The notes below the pieces were generated by a model. It was not told the origin of the DNA. It was given only the letters and a program-made list of their open reading frames with translations, and did no database searches. From NCBI GenBank assembly GCA_019423125.1, contig JAHZBZ010000013.1, positions 1 through 41,562 of the forward strand: a stretch of DNA of 41,562 nucleotides, written 5' to 3'. Positions 38,625 to 41,562 of this stretch are shown here, one piece after another. Source of the DNA: Bacillota bacterium. GTDB taxonomy: Bacteria; Bacillota; Clostridia; Christensenellales; Borkfalkiaceae. The position numbers and the translations under genes are program-made. Every line of letters starts with the position of its first letter. Within the stretch, counting starts at the first letter, position 1.

Positions 38625-38834
38625 ATGACGTTGCAATATCTATATGGCATTGAATTTTCATTGCCCGCGCTTTTAGACGAAATGTTTATCAGGGTAAGAG
38701 TTGAGCGAAAATCTTATTTGAAAATGCCGTCTGTGCCGATTGAGCGGGAAATTCAAAATCAAGCGCAACATTTTTTAGAAAAGCGGTTCGACACGCAGAT
38801 ATTTTTGCGAAATATAGAGGGCTTGAGGAAATAA
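38625..38834 (+). CDS. Hypothetical short ORF, possibly a gene remnant
   Basis: 69 residues from ATG 38625: MTLQYLYGIEFSLPALLDEM, with IREVE-like charged segments and the ending FLRNIEGLRK. The amino-acid makeup looks protein-like, but there is no ribosome site and the frame begins inside the second direct repeat. It is the first sequence of the AT-richer stretch that runs to birA. Not recognised; it could be the tail of a decayed gene. Confidence 0.25.
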   Translation: MTLQYLYGIEFSLPALLDEMFIRVRVERKSYLKMPSVPIEREIQNQAQHFLEKRFDTQIFLRNIEGLRK

Positions 38835-38858
38835 AGCCCTGTTTAAATCGTCGGATTA

Positions 38859-39321
38859 TGTCGAATGATGTCGAATATACTGTGCAGGCAGGTACAATTC
38901 AAGAGGAAAGCAGGAGATGAAATCCGATCAGATCGAGAAAGTGAGACGGGTGGAGAATGGTCGGCAAAAAGCGCTTTTTGCATTGCTGAAAAGATGAAAG
39001 CCTCTCAACTGAAAGCGGTGTCGAATTTTGTCGGAAGGGGAAGGGCGTGTCTTTGCGGTAAAACGTTTCAGTGCTTTTCGGGCGAAAATTAAAATTTGCA
39101 GGTGTCTTGCGAATGTGTCTCAAAAAAATAGTCTGAAATTTGTTTGAGGCGCGCCAAGTAAATGTCGAATTTTGTCGAATATGCATGTCCATAAACAGAG
39201 ATTGCTGCTCAAAAAAAGTTGGCGGGATATTCTACATTTTATTGATTATTGTTGTTTTATTTGCCCTCGAGCAACGGATTTTTCGCTGATGAACAGCAAA
39301 TAAATGTCAAATTTTGTCGAA
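38859..39321 (+). promoter_or_regulatory. Four tandem pairs of Spo0A-box-like sites
   Basis: TGTCGAA-type heptamers occur as direct pairs exactly 10 bp apart at 38859/38869, 39019/39029 (second is TGTCGGA), 39163/39173 and 39305/39315 (first is TGTCAAA). The usual form is TGTCGAATTTTGTCGAA. The established Spo0A box is TGNCGAA, and tandem boxes one helical turn apart occur at the Bacillus abrB promoter. Binding here is inferred. Apart from the small frame at 38917 no gene lies between the pairs. Confidence 0.5.
38917..38997 (+). CDS. Possible 26-residue peptide downstream of the first box pair
   Basis: ATG 38917 encodes MKSDQIEKVRRVENGRQKAL followed by FALLKR and TGA. AGAGG lies ten nt and AGGAG directly upstream. 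A TATACT at 38876-38881 overlaps the end of the first Spo0A-box-like pair and could be a -10. The peptide is basic and amphipathic in the C-terminal half. Evidence is thin; it may be fortuitous in an AT-richer spacer. Confidence 0.25.
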   Translation: MKSDQIEKVRRVENGRQKALFALLKR

Positions 39322-39582
39322 TTTTTCCCGTATTGCTTTCTTATTATTTTGCGGGCGGATTGCCCTGCGGTACTGTAAAAATTTCCGAGAGTTTGATGCA
39401 TTTGGAAAAAGTAAGACGTTTTATAAAAGAGAACTTTTCAATATTAAGTACGTTTATGATTTATGTTCAATTGTACATCTCATCGAGTGCACCGCTTTAC
39501 AGTTCGGATGAATGCACTTTTCGTCTTGGCGAGCTGAACAGAAAAACATTTCTAAATTGTAAACCGAATATGATCAATAAGG
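38998..39582. other. AT-richer spacer before birA
   Basis: No convincing gene. Composition is clearly lower in GC than the surrounding genes. It contains three of the four tandem box pairs. A frame open upstream of birA from about 39249 is a continuation without a ribosome site or family resemblance. Confidence 0.5.
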
Positions 39583-39611
39583 TTGACAATGTTTTAAAAA
39601 CATGGTATTCT
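39583..39611 (+). promoter_or_regulatory. Promoter of birA-bioY with a palindrome in the spacer
   Basis: TTGACA, 17-bp spacer, TATTCT. A 15-bp palindrome ATGTTTTAAAAACAT (39589-39603) fills the spacer and is a plausible operator, perhaps for BirA itself. The -10 ends six nt before the birA ATG. Confidence 0.8.
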
Positions 39612-39617
39612 CTTTGT

Positions 39618-40589
39618 ATGGGACTGAAAGAGAACATTTATCAAAAACTTGACGCGTCGCGCGGAACGGCTTTTTCAGGCGAAGAGCTTGCGGAGGAATT
39701 CGGCGTGAGCCGTGCCGCGGTCTGGAAGGCGGTCCGTACTCTTCGCGCGGAGGGGTTTTCGATCGCTGCGGGGACAAACAGGGGATACAGTCTTGCTCCT
39801 CTTGACGATAATCTCACGGTATCGGGAGTACGGAAGTATCTCGAAGATGGGTTTTTTCTTAATGTTCTTCCGAGTTGTACATCTACAAACGACGAAGTGA
39901 AAAAACTTGCCGCAGAAGGGGCGCCTGCGTGGACGGCAGTTCTTGCAGAAGAGCAGACAGCGGGCAGGGGACGATATGCGCGGCCATTCTATTCTCCGCG
40001 GGGAGCGGGGCTTTATATAAGCGTCCTTATTCGGCCAAATCTACCCGCCGCGGAGACGCTTTTTATCACCACAAGCGCCGCGGTCGCTGTGTGTGAGGCG
40101 ATCGAAAAGATAGCAGATGTGTACGCAGAGATCAAATGGGTAAACGATGTCTTTTTAGGCGGAAAAAAAGTTTGCGGCATTTTGACTGAAGCGGCTTTTA
40201 ACGTGGAAAGCGGCGGCCTCGACTATGCGATCGTCGGTATCGGCATCAATGTCACGCGGCATGGATTTCCTGCCGAGCTGGAAGGGATTGCGACTTCCGT
40301 CTTTGAAGATACGCCGCCGGCAGATGTGCGTGCCCGTCTTGCGGCTCAACTACTCAAAAGTTTGAAAAGATACGTCGAGGGGATCTCCGTGCGTTCCTTT
40401 TATGAGGAATATAAAAGACGTTCCTTTGTTCTCGGGAAGCGCGTTCTCGCCGTGTCCGGCGATTTTTCAAGGGAAGGGGTTGTCATAGATCTCGATGAAA
40501 ATTGTTTTTTGAAGATCCGCTTTGATGACGGTTCTGAACGGCTTTTATCCTCGGGAGAGGTCAGCATTCGAATAAAAACAGGGGATTAA
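39618..40589 (+). CDS. birA: Biotin--[acetyl-CoA-carboxylase] ligase / biotin operon repressor
   Basis: 323-residue bifunctional BirA (group II). The N-terminal winged helix (residues 1-60) shows SGEELAEEFGVSRAAVWKAVRTLRAEGFSI and NRGYSL. The ligase domain has SCTSTNDEVKKLAAEG, the biotin loop EEQTAGRGRYARPFYSPRGAGLYISVLIRP and KWVNDVFLGGKKVCGILTEA with the catalytic Lys. The C-terminal SH3-like cap reads VLAVSGDFSREGVVIDLDENCFLKIRFDDG. It makes biotinyl-AMP, loads carboxylases and represses biotin genes when biotin is ample. ATG 39618 is seven nt after the -10, so the mRNA is probably leaderless. bioY follows after eight nt. Confidence 0.95.
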   Translation: MGLKENIYQKLDASRGTAFSGEELAEEFGVSRAAVWKAVRTLRAEGFSIAAGTNRGYSLAPLDDNLTVSGVRKYLEDGFFLNVLPSCTSTNDEVKKLAAEGAPAWTAVLAEEQTAGRGRYARPFYSPRGAGLYISVLIRPNLPAAETLFITTSAAVAVCEAIEKIADVYAEIKWVNDVFLGGKKVCGILTEAAFNVESGGLDYAIVGIGINVTRHGFPAELEGIATSVFEDTPPADVRARLAAQLLKSLKRYVEGISVRSFYEEYKRRSFVLGKRVLAVSGDFSREGVVIDLDENCFLKIRFDDGSERLLSSGEVSIRIKTGD

Positions 40590-40597
40590 ATAGTACT

Positions 40598-41170
40598 ATG
40601 TCAGACATAAACAATAAAAAAGTAAATATTCGCTCTAATGCCGTACGCCTCGCCGAGTGCGCGGTATTCGTTGTGCTGATGGTCATAGGCGCATTTTTGC
40701 ACATTCCGTTTTTTCCGGTGCCGCTTACTTTTCAGACGGTCATATCCGTGCTCGCTGGCCTGCTGCTAGGGCCGTGGTACGGCGCCGGGGCGGTGCTTGT
40801 CTATATTTTTATGGGCTTGTGCGGGCTTCCCGTCTTTGCGAGCGGCGGAGGTTTTTCCTATGTCGTCAATCCGACTTTCGGATTTTTACTCGGATTTGCG
40901 GCGGCGGCGTTTGTGAGCGGGCTTATTGCGAGAGGGGAGAAACTTTCCATTGTCCGCGCCTGTGTGGCTTCGCTTTGCGGCTTTGTTGTAAATTACCTGA
41001 TCGGTGCACCCTACTTGATGCTGATCTGGGTGTATTATATGCACAACGGAAACGTGCTTCAGACGTTTATCGTCTATGTCGTCTTGTATCTGCCCAAAGA
41101 TTTTGTGCTTTGTCTTCTCGCTGCGGTGCTGGCGTGGAGGGTGAGACCGCTTCTTCGCAGAATGCGATGA
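40598..41170 (+). CDS. bioY: Biotin transporter BioY (ECF S-component)
   Basis: 190-residue membrane protein with about six hydrophobic segments, the substrate-binding S-component of an energy-coupling-factor biotin importer. Family motifs: FLHIPFFPVPLTFQTVISVLAGLLLGPWYGAGAVLVYIFMGLCGLPVFASGGG and NPTFGFLLGFAAAAFVSG, then GAPYLML. No ecfA/ecfT lies beside it, as usual for BioY using a shared ECF module. ATG 40598 is eight nt after birA, but the nearest purine-rich site (AGGGG) is 13 nt upstream. Its start region is nearly identical to that of the gene at 11484. Control by BirA through the upstream palindrome is likely. Confidence 0.95.
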   Translation: MSDINNKKVNIRSNAVRLAECAVFVVLMVIGAFLHIPFFPVPLTFQTVISVLAGLLLGPWYGAGAVLVYIFMGLCGLPVFASGGGFSYVVNPTFGFLLGFAAAAFVSGLIARGEKLSIVRACVASLCGFVVNYLIGAPYLMLIWVYYMHNGNVLQTFIVYVVLYLPKDFVLCLLAAVLAWRVRPLLRRMR

Positions 41171-41200
41171 AAATTTTAACGCCTTGTAACAGAAAGTTGT

Positions 41201-41229
41201 TTGACAAATACGGATTTGTTTGGTATAAT
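41201..41229 (+). promoter_or_regulatory. Promoter of tRNA-Pro
   Basis: TTGACA, 17-bp spacer ending TTTGG, TATAAT: consensus with an extended -10, 13 nt before the mature tRNA. Confidence 0.9.
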
Positions 41230-41242
41230 CATACATGCTTTA

Positions 41243-41319
41243 CGAGGTGTAGCGCAGTTTGGTAGCGCGCTTGGTTCGGGACCAAGAGGTCGTGGGTTCA
41301 AGTCCCGTCACCTCGACCA
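41243..41319 (+). tRNA. tRNA-Pro (anticodon CGG), CCA encoded
   Basis: CGAGGTG acceptor pairs with CACCTCG. D arm GCGCAGTTTGGTAGCGC, anticodon stem-loop CTTGG-TTCGGGA-CCAAG with CGG, T arm GTGGGTTCAAGTCCCGTC. Discriminator A and CCA are encoded (41317-41319). It reads CCG codons. Confidence 0.96.
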
Positions 41320-41324
41320 CGTCG

Positions 41325-41562
41325 GCACAAGACGTATTTTGCAAGAAGTCGGATTTTTCCGACTTCTTTGCTTTTACGTCTGTGCCTCCTTTTTCCCAAA
41401 AATCTCGGGCTATGCCCTGCGATTTTCGGGAGACCCTGTTTGTTTTGCACAAGACGAATTTTGCAAGAAGTCGGATTTTTCCGACTTCTTTGCTTTTACG
41501 TCTGTGCCTCCTTTTTCCCAAAAATCTCGGGCTATGCCCTGCGATTTTCGGGAGACCCTGTT
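41325..41562. repeat. 122-bp tandem repeat running off the window
   Basis: The segment from GCACAAGACG at 41325 to ...GACCCTGTT at 41440 recurs from 41447 to the window end with almost no change. Each copy carries a terminator hairpin (see 41343) followed by CTCGGGCTATGCCCTGCGAT and TTTCGGGAG. The number of further copies beyond the window is unknown. Confidence 0.92.
41343..41376 (+). terminator. Terminator after tRNA-Pro (repeated at 41465)
   Basis: AAGAAGTCGG, ATTTTT loop, CCGACTTCTT, then TGCTTTTA. The same hairpin recurs in the second repeat copy at about 41465. Confidence 0.8.

Larger units (their letters stand above)
38325..38626. repeat. Direct repeat of about 85 bp, two copies 215 bp apart, each headed by a hairpin
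   Basis: 38325-38408 and 38540-38626 share the hairpin CCCCCGAACCGCATCGCGGC etc., then TTTTATACGTTATTTATTGC, GCTTTTTGCTCGCGCCGTCT and GACGCCTT-AAAAT with only a few differences. The segment between them holds no gene. Confidence 0.88.

Noticed and set aside
39249..39617. N-terminal extension of birA by 123 codons
   Set aside because: The BirA helix-turn-helix begins at MGLKENIYQKL. The extension crosses the promoter and has no family resemblance.
41240..41521. Minus-strand frame ending ...VTGLEPTTSWSRTKRATKLRYTS
   Set aside because: This is the familiar false protein read across a tRNA gene and its repeat flank.

Overview
The window looks like a GC-rich (by eye close to 60%) chromosomal segment of a Firmicutes bacterium, probably a gut-type Clostridia. 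Support comes from MutS2, Tex, a long U32-family protein, an archaeal-type AspRS, a YtrA-type GntR regulator with its ABC pair, a PdaB-like sporulation deacetylase, strong AGGAGG ribosome sites, TTGACA-N17-TATAAT promoters and Rho-independent terminators. No rRNA, CRISPR array, prophage or intact transposase gene is visible. Genes are mostly housekeeping. The spaces between them are unusually rich in private repeat families.

Layout. 1-8.3 kb: end of pheS, pheT, a convergent small membrane protein, a U32 family protein and mutS2. 8.9-15.3 kb: PdaB-like deacetylase, M16 peptidase, two base-excision type DNA repair enzymes (deoxyinosine glycosylase, AlkD-like), tex and acpP. 15.4-19.4 kb: a multi-hairpin element, a ferritin-like gene, class II aldolase (minus strand) and an M29 aminopeptidase. 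Two related TA-flanked inverted-repeat elements lie just upstream of the ferritin-like and aminopeptidase genes. 19.5-25.5 kb: gap, a GNAT-MFS pair, a very cysteine-rich SCGN-repeat protein, and a GntR-ABC-permease operon. 26-28 kb: tRNA-Glu(CTC), pyridoxal/pyridoxamine kinase and a YcxB-like protein. 28.2-31.9 kb: a four-gene operon SDR-glpK-thyA-dfr. 32-35.4 kb: response regulator, ABC ATPase, permease and histidine kinase. 35.5-38.2 kb: fucO-type dehydrogenase and AspRS. 38.2-39.6 kb: a gene-poor stretch that turns AT-richer after about 38.6 kb, with repeats and four tandem pairs of Spo0A-box-like sites. 39.6-41.6 kb: birA-bioY (biotin), tRNA-Pro(CGG), and a 122-bp repeat running off the end.

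How genes work together. thyA and dfr close the thymidylate-folate cycle in one transcript. fba and gap are glycolytic neighbours on opposite strands. birA and bioY couple biotin sensing to biotin uptake. The GntR gene has a TGTATATA inverted repeat over its own promoter and likely represses its transporter. The response regulator and histidine kinase flank an ABC exporter of the lantibiotic-immunity type.

Most noteworthy: the paired MITE-like elements with a conserved, base-paired core; the array of eight TGTCGAA-like boxes in 10-bp-pitched pairs; the SCGN-repeat cysteine-rich protein; a 27-nt start-region sequence shared by two unrelated genes; and two genes that appear to be leaderless. 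All functional calls rest on reading motifs by eye; no database search was run.
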